64,000 bases of DNA from Agrobacterium vitis (GTDB lineage: Bacteria > Pseudomonadota > Alphaproteobacteria > Rhizobiales > Rhizobiaceae): contig NZ_CP146241.1 in NCBI RefSeq assembly GCF_037039395.1, positions 434,001 to 498,000 on the forward strand. Direction: 5' to 3'. The position numbers and the translations under genes were made by a program. The notes beneath the pieces are model-generated. The model was not told the DNA's origin and made no database searches. It saw nothing but the letters and a program-made list of their open reading frames with translations. Shown in pieces: positions 1 to 8,912 of this stretch. The number at the start of each line of letters is the position of its first letter. The first letter of the stretch is position 1.

Positions 1-1
1 C

Positions 2-576
2 AAGGCGGGTGTTTTTGAGATTTTCTTCGAGCACCTTGCCAGCCTGAGCACGTCGGCCGATCTAGTTCAGATGTTCGACAGCACCGTGGTGCGCGCGCAT
101 GTTTCGGCAGCGGGAGCAAAAGGGGGCAATATGGCCAAGCGCTTGGCCGCTCGCGAGGCGGCTTCTCGACCAAAATCCACCTGAAGACCGATTTCGACGG
201 ACATCCCATCGCCTTTGATCTGACCGGGGGCGAGAAAGGTGACGCTCCGCACTTTCCAATCCTGCTTGGCCTTGGCCCCGATGTAGATCCCCGCGCCGCC
301 ATGGGCGACAAGGGCTATGACAGCAAGGCTAACCGGCAGGCCGCAAGAAGACGGGGCGCGGTTCCCGTCATTCCTTATCGTTCAACGGCAAAATCAAAGC
401 CGACGTTCTTTCCCAAAGCGCTCTACAAAGGTCGCGCCCGCATCGAGCAAGCAGTCGGAAAACTCAAGCGCTTCAAGCGCGTCGCGCTACGATGCGAGAA
501 GACCAAACAAAATTTCTCCTCCATCGTCGCAATCGCCGCAGGCTTCATCTTGATCAAATCCGTCCACACTGCCTAA
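2..576 (+). CDS. IS5-family transposase, 3' part, two overlapping frames
   Basis: The C-terminal part of an IS5-family (IS427-like) DDE transposase, cut by the window edge. The first frame (from base 2) reads MFDSTVVRAH, a typical IS5 first-aspartate region, up to about base 127. The rest (GQALGRSRGGFSTKIH, then DKGYDS and the C-terminal RARIEQAVGKLKRFKR) is in the -1 frame and ends in a stop at 574-576. The switch falls on the run AAAAGGGGG (118-126). IS427-type elements often make transposase by -1 slippage at such runs, so this may be a working arrangement rather than a mutation. Whether the element is intact upstream cannot be seen. Confidence 0.8.
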
Positions 577-734
577 TACGCGAAGATTCTTGGCGGGTTC
601 GGAAAACTTGTTGGCGAGGCCACCATTCGAGGGCACGTTATCCGAGAGGTTGTGATTTTGGCATACAGGAATGACCCTGTTAGCATGAGAAATAAATAAG
701 GCTTGTCATGCGTAATTGTAGTCGGGCCGTAGAC

Positions 735-1868
735 CTAGTGGATGGAATCTAACGCTTGGTGCCCGCGTTTAACGGCGGCGATGATTTTGTCGGGATCGGC
801 GGTCCAAGTGAAGGGCCTTGGCTTTTTGTTGTGCTCAACGAGGAAACGGTTGATGGCGGCCTGGAGATCGACGACGGAATGGAAAACGCCGCGTTTCAGA
901 CGCCGCTTCGACAGCCTGGCGAAGAAACCCTCCACCGCGTTGAGCCATGAGCTTGAAGTCGGAGTGAAGTGGAAGGTGAAACGCTCGTGACGGTCGAGCC
1001 AGGCTCTCACCTTGGGATGCTTGTGGGCAGCATAGTTGTCGAGGATGACGTGGACGGCCTTGTCGTCCGGCACCTGGGCGTTAATGGCGTTGAGGAAGCG
1101 GATGAACTCCTGATGACGATGACGCTGCATGTTGCGGCCGATGACGGTGCCGTCGAGCACGTTGAGGGCGGCAAACAGCGTGGTTGTGCCGTGCCGCTTG
1201 TAGTCGTGGGTCATGGTGCCGAGCCGACCCTTCTTCATCGGCAGGCCCGGCTGGGTGCGGTCGAGCGCCTGGATTTGGCTTTTCTCATCGACCGACAACA
1301 CGACGGCGTGGGCTGGCGGATCAACATAGAGGCCGACAACGTCTCGCAGCTTGTCGACGAATTTCGGGTCGTTGGACAATTTGAACTGCCGCCACCGATG
1401 AGGTGCGAGGCCATGCGCTTTCCAGATACGCCTGACTGCGCTGGCGCTGATGCCGGCGGCCGTCGCCATCATGTCGGCCGTCCAGTGCGTCGTCTCGCCC
1501 GGCGGATCAGCCAGCGTCAGGGCCACCACACGCTCGGCGACATCGGGTCCGAGCCGCACAATACGCGACGGCCGCGTCTTGTCGCGCAGGAGACCCTCGA
1601 CGCCTTCTGTGGCGAAGCGCTCTTGCCAGCGCCATACGCAGGTCTTCGATTTGCCGGTCTGGCGCATAATCTCGACAGTCCCGACGCCATCGGCACTCAG
1701 CAGGATGATCTCGGCCCGCCAGACGTGCTTTTGGGGCGCATTGCGATCCCTGGTCAAGGCCATCAGGCGTTGGTGAAAGAACGGATGCCGCAAGAATGCA
1801 GCGCTTGATGTGAGAATGGAGCATTTTATCCTCTGGAGTTTTGTTATCGTTGGGTCCCAGGCGTGCAT
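735..1868 (-). CDS. IS630-family transposase
   Basis: A full-length transposase of about 377 residues. The N-terminal half has a helix-turn-helix region (EIMRQTGKSKTCVWRWQERF). The C-terminal DDE/RNase H-like domain has the three expected acidic sites: SVDEKSQIQALDR, VILDNYAAHKHPKV and SSSWLNAVEGFFARL. The exact start is uncertain because the family-like sequence begins only near HPFFHQRLMALTRDR, about 25 residues in. IS630 elements insert at TA, but I could not define convincing terminal inverted repeats here. It sits between another transposase fragment and a regulator pair, so the left flank is a mobile-element cluster. Confidence 0.9.
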   Translation of the reverse strand: MHAWDPTITKLQRIKCSILTSSAAFLRHPFFHQRLMALTRDRNAPQKHVWRAEIILLSADGVGTVEIMRQTGKSKTCVWRWQERFATEGVEGLLRDKTRPSRIVRLGPDVAERVVALTLADPPGETTHWTADMMATAAGISASAVRRIWKAHGLAPHRWRQFKLSNDPKFVDKLRDVVGLYVDPPAHAVVLSVDEKSQIQALDRTQPGLPMKKGRLGTMTHDYKRHGTTTLFAALNVLDGTVIGRNMQRHRHQEFIRFLNAINAQVPDDKAVHVILDNYAAHKHPKVRAWLDRHERFTFHFTPTSSSWLNAVEGFFARLSKRRLKRGVFHSVVDLQAAINRFLVEHNKKPRPFTWTADPDKIIAAVKRGHQALDSIH

Positions 1869-1931
1869 TCATATGGGATCCCACTTTTATACAAAGGAAT
1901 TTTGGTGATGCAAGCGCGATGTTTCGATCAT

Positions 1932-2585
1932 TCAGTAATTTGAGAGAACGCCTTGCCTGACCACCTCGAGATGATCGATCATCGCCAGCCGGGCTGCATC
2001 GCCGTCGCCTTTGGAAAGGGCTTCGAGTATTGCGCGGTGCTCGCGGACGCCGGGCTTCGCGCGAACCACGGCCATCTGCCTTTCGAAAATGGTCGTGTAG
2101 CGCCGCATCTCCGCAATGGCGGCGGACATAAATGGATTTCCGCTCTCAGTAGCGATGTAACCGTGCAGTACATCATCGAATTGCCATACGATCTCAGGGT
2201 CAGGATCGGCATTTGCTTCGATTGCGTCGAGCATGTCGAAGAGCGATTCAACGCGATCTCGACGACCGTGCAGAGCCGCCTGGACAGCGGCTGGCGGCTC
2301 AAGAAGGGCGCGCATCGCCAAGCTGTCGAGATAGTCTTTGAGGCTGATCACCCGAACAGACAGAACTCCCTTTTCGTCGCGAACAAGGAGCCCCTCGCCT
2401 TCCAGTCTCCCCAGTGCATGGCGCATTGGCGACCGTGAAACCGAGTGCTGCACAGCCAGTCTGCGTTGTTGCACGACCGATCCGCCGACAAGTCTGGCGG
2501 CAAGAATGTCCGCCAGCACGCTGCGGTATGTATTATCCGCAAGACTGGTATCGACCTGCTCATCAAGTTCATTGTCACGAGGCAA
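1932..2585 (-). CDS. GntR-family transcriptional regulator (FCD type)
   Basis: A 217-residue DNA-binding regulator of the GntR/FadR (FCD) type. Residues about 20-85 form a winged helix with the recognition segment VSRSPMRHALGRLEGEGLL. The rest is a helical ligand-binding FCD domain (LAMRALLEPPAAVQA, HGYIATESGNPF, EHRAILEALSKGD). Such proteins usually repress catabolic genes for organic acids or amino acids. It is transcribed away from a second FCD regulator that starts at about 2698, which suggests a shared control region. No catabolic gene lies next to it; the nearest neighbour downstream is an IS630 transposase, so its target operon may have been lost or lie elsewhere. Confidence 0.9.
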   Translation of the reverse strand: MPRDNELDEQVDTSLADNTYRSVLADILAARLVGGSVVQQRRLAVQHSVSRSPMRHALGRLEGEGLLVRDEKGVLSVRVISLKDYLDSLAMRALLEPPAAVQAALHGRRDRVESLFDMLDAIEANADPDPEIVWQFDDVLHGYIATESGNPFMSAAIAEMRRYTTIFERQMAVVRAKPGVREHRAILEALSKGDGDAARLAMIDHLEVVRQGVLSNY

Positions 2586-2697
2586 TTATGTTGGTCCCTT
2601 TTCGATATCGGTTATCATATGCAACAAGAGCCATCTTGAAGGAAGTGGCGCGTCGCACGAGAGATCGGGCGGAAGCGGATTGGAGATTGACAGGACT
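2586..2697. promoter_or_regulatory. Divergent GntR intergenic region
   Basis: A 112-base gap between two divergently transcribed GntR genes, expected to hold both promoters and their operators. It contains TATCGGTTATCATATGCAAC (2601-2620), AT-rich sequence of the kind FCD regulators bind, but no clear palindrome. The assignment is by position only. Confidence 0.4.
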
Positions 2698-3381
2698 GTG
2701 ACAGACGTTTCAAGCGGGCGGGTGGAGACCGCCCCAGACAAAAGCGCGCATAATCTCGCATCCATGGCCTACAAGGCCATATCCGACATGATTAGGCATC
2801 GCAGGCTGAAGGGGGGCCATGTCATCGTGGAGGCTCGGCTTGCCGAGATACTTGGCATCTCGAGAACTCCCTTGCGGGAAGCCCTTCAACGCCTTGAAGG
2901 CGAAGGTCTCGTCCGCAAGAGCAACGGCCGGAACTACGTAGTTCGTCATGTGGACATCGGCGAGTATTTGCAAAGCTTGAGGCTTCGCCTGCTCATCGAA
3001 CCCGAAGCCGCAGTCTTGTCCATAAAAGCGATCCCCCGTCGCCAACTCATAACAGTCAGGAGAGAAGTTCACGAACTGCTTGGGGCCACCGCCTATCATA
3101 CCGATCAGCACTGGTTCTCAGACGACAACCTTCACAACATGATCATCGACAATTGCGGCAATGCCGTTATGGCAAAGGTCCTGCGGGAACTTCGAGCGAC
3201 GACGCGGTTGTTCGAAATCGAGCGGCTAAAGGATCGCCTCAGGCCGGATTCGACCGAACATCTCGTCATAATCGAAGCGATCGAGCTTGGAGATAAGAAA
3301 TCTACCCGGGATGCGGTGGCTGGCCATATCGTCAGCCTGATAGAGTTCGCTCGAAGACATTTGCAATCGACGGAAATCTGA
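2698..3381 (+). CDS. GntR-family transcriptional regulator (FCD type)
   Basis: A second GntR/FCD regulator, about 227 residues from a GTG at 2698 preceded by TGGAGA at suitable distance. An ATG at 2764 (MAYKAISDMIR) is the alternative; upstream of 2698 the frame is open but has no regulator-like sequence. The winged helix is seen in LAEILGISRTPLREALQRLE and the FCD domain in LRLRLLIEPEAAVLS, DDNLHNMIIDNCGNAVM and STEHLVIIEAIELGD. It is related to but clearly different from its divergent neighbour. A complete IS5-family element begins 51 bases after its stop codon. The regulated pathway is not visible in this window. Confidence 0.87.
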   Translation: MTDVSSGRVETAPDKSAHNLASMAYKAISDMIRHRRLKGGHVIVEARLAEILGISRTPLREALQRLEGEGLVRKSNGRNYVVRHVDIGEYLQSLRLRLLIEPEAAVLSIKAIPRRQLITVRREVHELLGATAYHTDQHWFSDDNLHNMIIDNCGNAVMAKVLRELRATTRLFEIERLKDRLRPDSTEHLVIIEAIELGDKKSTRDAVAGHIVSLIEFARRHLQSTEI

Positions 3382-3432
3382 CATTGGATTGGTTTGCGCT
3401 TGATGGGAAGCGAACCCTCGACCCGTGTCTGA

Positions 3433-4365
3433 GAGTCGGACTCGAAAAGCCTTCAATGATATCGATACCTTGCAAGGCGCCGAGTGATCAGGCGAATGTG
3501 GGCGATCATGATCCATGCCTGTGAGGAGGCGATGGACTTTTCTACGTCTTTTGCCAGTCTTCGGCATCTGCCAAGCCAGGCGAAGGTCCGCTCGACGACC
3601 CAGCGTCGTGGCAGCACGTCAAAGCCTTTCGCTTTGTCCGAGCACTTGATGATCTCGACAGTCCAGCGCCCGATCTTCTTCAGTCGCCGCTTCAGCTTGT
3701 CGCCTGCATAACCACCATCGGCGAAGACATGCAGCAACCATGGCCACCTGTGGCGAATGGATTTCAGGAGATCGGGAGCACCGTCGCGATCCTGGATGTC
3801 GGCGCTGTGCACCATGAGGCCGACCATCAGGCCGAGCGTATCGACGATGATATGGCGCTTGCGCCCTTTGACCTTCTTGCCCGCATCGTAGCCTCGTATG
3901 CCGCCACTTTCCGTGGTTTTCACGCTCTGGCTATCGATCACGCCAGCCGTCGGGCTTGCCTCTCTGCCCTCCAACTCGCGAGCCTCCATCACCAGATGAT
4001 GGTTGATACGTGTCCAAAGTCCCAGTGCCCGCCATTCATAGAAATATCGCTGGACGGTTGAACAGGGCGGAAAGTCCTTTGGCAGCATGCGCCACTGGCA
4101 ACCGGTCGTGGCGATGTAAAGCAGAGCGTTGACGACCTCGCGCAAATCAGTGGTGCGGGGACGGCCCAAGCGGCGGGGTATCGGCAGAAAAGGCTCAACC
4201 AAAACCCATTCCCGATCCGTCATGTCACTTGCGTAGCGTGCCGTGCGCCGGGCATAGTGCCGACGGGTGATTTCAGTCCAGGCCATCGTGTACTCCATCG
4301 AATCTTCGCAAATCCGAAGGAATCATAACCTGTTGAAATCACCCACCTCTTTTTGAGGCAGCCTC
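3433..4365. mobile_element. Complete IS5-family insertion sequence (IS1031-like), 933 bp
   Basis: Both ends can be placed. The left end GAGTCGGACTCGAAAA (3433-3448) matches the reverse complement of the right end (4350-4365, GAGGCTGCCTCAAAAA) at 12 of 16 positions. The trinucleotide TGA flanks both sides (3430-3432 and 4366-4368) as a target duplication. Length of about 930 bp and a TNA duplication fit the IS1031 subgroup of IS5. It contains one transposase gene on the minus strand and looks intact, so it may be a recent insertion. Confidence 0.85.
3453..4286 (-). CDS. IS5-family transposase (IS1031-like)
   Basis: Transposase of the 933-bp element, about 277 residues. The N-terminal part (MTDREWVLVEPFLP, GRPRTTDLREVVNALLYI) is the DUF4096-type domain of IS5 proteins. 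The DDE domain shows AGVIDSQSVKTTESGG for the first Asp, VFADGGYAGDKL for the second and RRWVVERTFAWLGRCRRL for the Glu. The ATG at 4286 (MAWTEITRRHYAR) is chosen because GGAG stands 6 bases before it; an in-frame ATG at 4298 would add four residues. There is no frameshift or internal stop, so the gene should be functional. Confidence 0.92.
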   Translation of the reverse strand: MAWTEITRRHYARRTARYASDMTDREWVLVEPFLPIPRRLGRPRTTDLREVVNALLYIATTGCQWRMLPKDFPPCSTVQRYFYEWRALGLWTRINHHLVMEARELEGREASPTAGVIDSQSVKTTESGGIRGYDAGKKVKGRKRHIIVDTLGLMVGLMVHSADIQDRDGAPDLLKSIRHRWPWLLHVFADGGYAGDKLKRRLKKIGRWTVEIIKCSDKAKGFDVLPRRWVVERTFAWLGRCRRLAKDVEKSIASSQAWIMIAHIRLITRRLARYRYH

Positions 4366-4368
4366 TGA

Positions 4369-5278
4369 GATCTATTAAGTGATTGATACAAAAGGAAGCG
4401 TGGTTCGTAAGGGATATCGGCGGTCACGTAAGCCATCACTATGGAACTAGCTTCTCCTGTTTTAAATTTAGCAGGAGCGTCCTGGTGTCGTTAGTTCGTT
4501 AGCTCGCCAACGTTTATCTCGCCTCCCGATACAGTTGTTAACATGTGTAATCTCGTCGCATTGGTCGTTGCTACGAGGCTTGCTGCGGCTGGGCAGAAAA
4601 TCCGGCGTTGTTCTAGGGGGCGTCTGCAGTTTCGGAAGACGTCTTAGTTTTTATTCATCGTCCGCCCCTGGCATTAGATATACTATTTTGCTCGAAAGCG
4701 AGCTGGGGACGGCTTAATCGTTGCGCTAGCACTGGACAGAGCACTCCTCAATGCGTGCACGGATGCTACCGTCCCTTTTTCTGCTATATGCGCAGCTGTT
4801 GGTTGATCAGCTATTCACGCGACAAACCCAGGAATAAGTGTCAGCTTCTTCACAGGATGTTACGATAGGATATCATATCAGCCACGCAAGTCATCAATAA
4901 AGGCGACGGCTCCAATGCGAGCCTTCCCAATGATTTCGATCAGGCATCACCGACGTGCTGGGAGCAACAAACTGACTTCCACGTCAGTCGATCGTAGTGT
5001 CCGCCTATACTGCGCAGAATTCTTATCGTTTCGTACTGAAATACCGCTCGGGGCGACGTCTGCCGGTAGATAGGATGAACGCCAACATCGAGTCTTGTAA
5101 AAGGTCCAAATGCCGACCAATGCCCGCGATCGCCTCCGATATGCGCGGCGAGAGACCAGATCACGCGAACCAAACTCATCAACGGTCAAGCTCCTTGATT
5201 GTCATAAAAACATAACTTGTTCGTCTGCAGGTTTGAGACCAAATTATACCGGTGGGGCGCAACTGACTGGAGTGAAAA
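4369..5278. other. Intergenic stretch without a supported gene
   Basis: About 900 bases between the IS5 element and the glutathione transferase gene. The frames are short and none reads like protein. Base composition is lower in GC than in the surrounding genes. It should contain the promoter of the following gene; I see no convincing -35/-10 pair, RNA gene or repeat. Confidence 0.5.
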
Positions 5279-6148
5279 ATGACTGACAACACCGAATACA
5301 AGCCCGCCAGCGTCTGGACATGGGACCAGGCAAGTGGCGGCCGGTTTGCCAATATCAACCGGCCAAACGCCGGTGCGACTCACGACAAGCCCCTCCCGAT
5401 AGGCAAGCATCCGCTGCAGCTCTACTCGCTGGCGACGCCGAACGGCGTCAAAGTGACCATTATGCTCGAGGAACTGCTGACACTCGGCCACACGGGCGCG
5501 GAATACGATGCCTGGCTGACTCGCATCACCGAAGGCGACCAGTTTGGCAGCGACTTCGTCGACATAAACCCAAATTCCAAGATCCCGGCGCTGATGGATC
5601 GCAGCGGGTTAACCCCAGTTCGCGTGTTTGAGTCCGGTTCGATCCTGTTCTACCTTGCAGAAAAGTTTGGTGCCTTCCTGCCCACCGAGCAGCTGGTGAG
5701 GACCGAATGCATGTCCTGGCTCTTTTGGCAGGTGGGCAGTGCCCCCTACCTAGGCGGAGGCTTCGGCCACTTCTACGCTTACGCATCGACAAAGATGGAA
5801 TATCCCATCAACCGTTTCGCGATGGAGACAAAACGTCAACTGGACGTCATTGATCGTCGTCTTGCCGACAACGAATATCTGGCCGGCAGCGAATACACGA
5901 TTGCTGACATCGCCGTCTGGCCGTGGTACGGCGCACTGGCAAAGGGCTGGCTCTTCGACGCTGCGGAATTCCTTCAGGTCCAGGAATACAAGAACCTGCA
6001 ACGCTGGACCGACCTGATCGGCGCTCGTCCTGCAGTGCAGCGCGGCCGGATGGTCAATCGGGTGTTCGGCGAACCGTCGAGCCAGTTGCACGAACGCCAC
6101 GATGCTGGCGATTTCGACACGAAGACACAAGACAAGAACGTCGCCTAG
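5279..6148 (+). CDS. yghU: YghU-like glutathione transferase / disulfide-bond oxidoreductase
   Basis: A 289-residue cytoplasmic protein of the Nu-class glutathione transferase group typified by E. coli YghU, which reduces disulfides or organic peroxides with glutathione. The family N-terminus (SVWTWDQASGGRFANINRP) precedes a thioredoxin-like domain (LQLYSLATPNGVKVTIMLEE, DINPNSKIPAL, VFESGSILFYLAEKFG) and an all-helical C-terminal domain (LAGSEYTIADIAVWPW). The length is normal for the family. GGAG lies 6-10 bases before the ATG. It stands alone, with long non-coding stretches on both sides, and nothing links it to the cargo operons. Confidence 0.93.
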   Translation: MTDNTEYKPASVWTWDQASGGRFANINRPNAGATHDKPLPIGKHPLQLYSLATPNGVKVTIMLEELLTLGHTGAEYDAWLTRITEGDQFGSDFVDINPNSKIPALMDRSGLTPVRVFESGSILFYLAEKFGAFLPTEQLVRTECMSWLFWQVGSAPYLGGGFGHFYAYASTKMEYPINRFAMETKRQLDVIDRRLADNEYLAGSEYTIADIAVWPWYGALAKGWLFDAAEFLQVQEYKNLQRWTDLIGARPAVQRGRMVNRVFGEPSSQLHERHDAGDFDTKTQDKNVA

Positions 6149-7013
6149 ATGTGAGCTTTCAGAAGGGTGTCCATTCGGAGCGGATTAGGGAGACTGGAGT
6201 TGCTACACTTCAGTTTTTCAATCACGCTGCGAATGAACATTCATCATAATGCCCGACTGACGCTGTTAGACGGGCCAACGCACAGCGAGGAGTGCGCCAG
6301 TCGCAATATGCGCGGACCGACAAAGGGCCTTGTGACATCTTCCACTAGGTGGAAGCGATTCCTGCCAAGTATTAGATAGTTCCGACACGCATCCGGTTTC
6401 ACCTAAGGATTAAAAGATCGGGTAACTCCCGTTTCAAAGGCACCTAGAACTGTTATCGCTCGTATGCGCCGCCCAATAACTTCCGAACGTACCGTTTTCC
6501 TTACTACGGTTCGTAGCGTCCAGCACCGCAGTTCGCAGCGTTCGTGGGTACCACGACGATTGGTGCCAGTACTGACGCAGACAGCCTTGATGCGCATCCA
6601 ACAAGCGCAAGTATGATCGTCATCGATCGGTTCGACTGCGGAGGTGGCTGAATATTGCAATATCTTTAGTTGATAAAGCACTACGAACAGACAGGCTTCG
6701 ATTTCGTCTCGACGGGCGAGAGGCGGGGTTTAGCAACAGGATTCGAGGACGACAGTCGTTTGCGCCCGGATCGTTGACTTGAGGATCGCCAGTCTAGTTG
6801 GGGTCATCTCGTCCCACCCGATCAGTTCAGACATCATGTGACGGGAATGATTCAGGCCCATCCGAGCGCCGCCGAAATTGCGCTATCGTTCGACATAAGT
6901 TACTGAAAACAAAAATAAATCCTTCCAATAACAATCGGCAGCTATCGGCGTGTATAGTTTGAGCCTGGCGGCCCGTCTGACGGGCCTCGGGTATATTGCT
7001 CAGCCGCATTTTT
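6149..7013. other. Intergenic stretch, probable junction region of the element
   Basis: About 870 bases with no supported gene; open frames are short and unlike protein. It contains the small hairpin GGCCCGT-CTG-ACGGGCC (6970-6986). The left boundary of the integrated element should lie near its right end, because an integrase gene starts at 7142. Confidence 0.5.
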
Positions 7014-7014
7014 G

Positions 7015-7128
7015 AAAGTACCGTCAGGGACAATGAGGCTCGTGACGGTACTTTTTTCGTATTAAGTCATTGAATGTAATGGCGAATATCTGTCGCTGAG
7101 CCCCGGATTTGTGCTGACGGTACTTTTC
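7015..7128. repeat. Three copies of a GACGGTACTTT repeat upstream of the integrase; candidate attachment region
   Basis: AAAGTACCGTCA (7015-7026) is the exact reverse complement of TGACGGTACTTT (7043-7054), and a third copy CTGACGGTACTTTTC runs 7114-7128, just before the integrase ribosome-binding site. The first two form a 12-bp stem with a 16-base loop followed by T-rich sequence, so they could be a terminator. Repeats beside an integrase start can also be recombinase arm sites. The octamer TTTTTCGT (7053-7060) differs by one base from TTTTTCAT, the core I recall for Tn4371-family elements. Confidence 0.5.
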
Positions 7129-7141
7129 AGGAGGCAGTGGG

Positions 7142-8398
7142 ATGCTGACGGACGCCGCCCTCAAGGCATTGAAACCAAAAGAGAAGATGTACAAAGTCGC
7201 CGACCGCGACGGGATGTACGTCCGCGTCATGCCCAGTGGTGCGATCTCATTTCGCTTGGACTACAGGCTCAACGGCCGCCGGGAGACTGTCTATCTGGGC
7301 AGGTACGGGCGCGATGGTATCTCGCTTGCCCGCGCTAGAGAGAAGTGCATTGACGCGAGGCGCGCCGTTGCTGAAGGACGATCGCCTGCGATCGAGAAGC
7401 AGCGCGACAAGCGTCGCTTGAAAGAGGCGAAAAGTTTTGGAGAGTTCGGGGAGAAGTGGCTCACTGCGGCGCCGATGGCGGACAGTACGCGTGCCATGCG
7501 GCGTTCTATCTTCGAACGGGAGCTGTTACCTGTCTGGCGCAATCGTCTCCTGACGGAGATCACGCCAGACGATCTGAGGGCACATTGCGGCAGCATCGTT
7601 GAACGCGGTGCCCCGGCGACGGCTATCCATGTACGAGACATCCTGAAGCAGATTTACGGCTTCGCAATCTTGCACGGCGAGAAGGTTGCCAATCCGGCCG
7701 ACGAAGTCGGCCCGGCATCGATCGCCACCTTTGTGCCGAAGGACCGCTCACTTTCGCCCTCTGAAATTCGGGTAATGCTGAAGCAACTCGAACACATCGC
7801 AACGCTTCCCACGATCCGTTTGGGAATGCGGCTCTATCTCCTTACAATGGTCCGGAAGAGTGAATTGCAGGACGCCGTTTGGGACGAAGTCGACTTCGAA
7901 AATGCGGTTTGGACGATTCCGAAGGAACGGATGAAGCGATCAAAAGCGCACAACGTCTACCTATCGCGCCAGATGCTCGACATCATGATCGCCCTGAAAA
8001 CCTGCGCAGGAAATTCAAAATACCTTCTGCCGTCGCGGTACGACGCGGATGCTCCAATGTCGCGCGCCACCTTCAACCGGGTCACCTACGCAGTTGTCGA
8101 ACGGGCGAAAGCGGAAGGTTTGCCCTTGGAGCCGTTTACGGTTCACGATCTGCGGCGGACTGGTTCGACTCTGCTGAACGAACTCGGTTTCAACAGCGAC
8201 TGGATCGAAAAATGCCTGGCGCATGAGGACGGGCGCTCGTCGCGCGGCGTCTATAACAAAGCCGAATATGAGGTGCAGCGTCGGCATATGATGCAGGAGT
8301 GGTCGGACATCTTGGACGCCTGGGTCGATGGCAGGAAGTACGTGCCAACGCTTATCCCGCCGTCGATGCCGATCCTGGCGCCCGATCCTGCTATTTGA
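7142..8398 (+). CDS. int: Tyrosine-type site-specific integrase (Tn4371-like ICE integrase)
   Basis: A 418-residue phage P4-type recombinase that would integrate and excise the element. The N-terminal arm-binding domain (DUF4102) reads MLTDAALKALKPKEKMYKV and YLGRYGRDGISLARAREK. A core-binding domain follows (FGEFGEKWL). The catalytic domain shows the first Arg in LLTMVRKSELQDAVW, the H-x-x-R box in FTVHDLRRTGSTLL and the Tyr nucleophile in RGVYNKAEY after LAHEDG. The pattern and wording closely resemble the integrases of Tn4371-family ICEs, which agrees with the trb, repA and parA backbone further right. AGGAGG lies 8 bases before the ATG. It meets an AlpA-like gene tail to tail with an 8-base overlap. 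Confidence 0.93.
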   Translation: MLTDAALKALKPKEKMYKVADRDGMYVRVMPSGAISFRLDYRLNGRRETVYLGRYGRDGISLARAREKCIDARRAVAEGRSPAIEKQRDKRRLKEAKSFGEFGEKWLTAAPMADSTRAMRRSIFERELLPVWRNRLLTEITPDDLRAHCGSIVERGAPATAIHVRDILKQIYGFAILHGEKVANPADEVGPASIATFVPKDRSLSPSEIRVMLKQLEHIATLPTIRLGMRLYLLTMVRKSELQDAVWDEVDFENAVWTIPKERMKRSKAHNVYLSRQMLDIMIALKTCAGNSKYLLPSRYDADAPMSRATFNRVTYAVVERAKAEGLPLEPFTVHDLRRTGSTLLNELGFNSDWIEKCLAHEDGRSSRGVYNKAEYEVQRRHMMQEWSDILDAWVDGRKYVPTLIPPSMPILAPDPAI

Positions 8399-8648
8399 CC
8401 GGGCGTGCTCGACGTTGTGTCACGTCGGGGCCGGGCGCACGGGAAATGGGTTTTGAGCGACGGGCGGCAAGCCATGCCTGAACCTCACTCAGATCCCAAA
8501 CCACGCATCGTGGAGTCAAAGCGAAGCGCCGCGGAAATTCCCCCCGCTGTTCCATTTCGTAGATAGTGCTGTCAGCTAACGGCACCATCTCACGTAACTG
8601 GCGTCGTCTGATGGTCTTTCCGATTCGCATGTTCGCTGTCGCGTTCAT
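8391..8648 (-). CDS. AlpA-family excisionase-like regulator
   Basis: An 85-residue helix-turn-helix protein of the AlpA/MerR-like type: RRRQLREMVPLADSTIYEME and GEFPRRFALTPRCVVWDLSE, followed by VQAWLAAR. Proteins of this family are small recombination directionality factors or activators of integrase genes in prophages and ICEs. It is convergent with, and overlaps by 8 bases, the integrase, which fits such a role. GGAG is seen upstream of the ATG (CCAGAGGAGATGCAAG). Whether it promotes excision cannot be told from sequence. Confidence 0.85.
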   Translation of the reverse strand: MNATANMRIGKTIRRRQLREMVPLADSTIYEMEQRGEFPRRFALTPRCVVWDLSEVQAWLAARRSKPISRAPGPDVTQRRARPVK

Positions 8649-8912
8649 CTTGCATCTCCTCTGGATGGGCGTGTGAGGAGATAGAAAGCAATAGATCCCT
8701 AACGGTGGAAGCCCTCACGTTGATCAATCGGGAGTTAGAGGGCTATGGCGTGCACATAGGACGGTGAGGCTGTCGTTAAACTAGGTGTCCGACAGATGCG
8801 TGGATCGCGGAAATGGGATGTGTTTAGGCGCCGGACTACAGCAACGGTATCGCTTTTTGTAGACGCGCGACTCCGGTGCGCGCAAGAGGTGATAACCGGT
8901 ATCGAACGAAGA

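Noticed and set aside
969..1808. Long plus-strand open frame opposite the IS630 transposase
   Set aside because: It is a mirror frame of a high-GC gene; the minus strand has clear transposase motifs and the plus frame has no domain-like sequence.
6970..6986. GGCCCGT-CTG-ACGGGCC hairpin as a terminator
   Set aside because: No T-run follows on either strand and no gene ends near it; the loop is only three bases.
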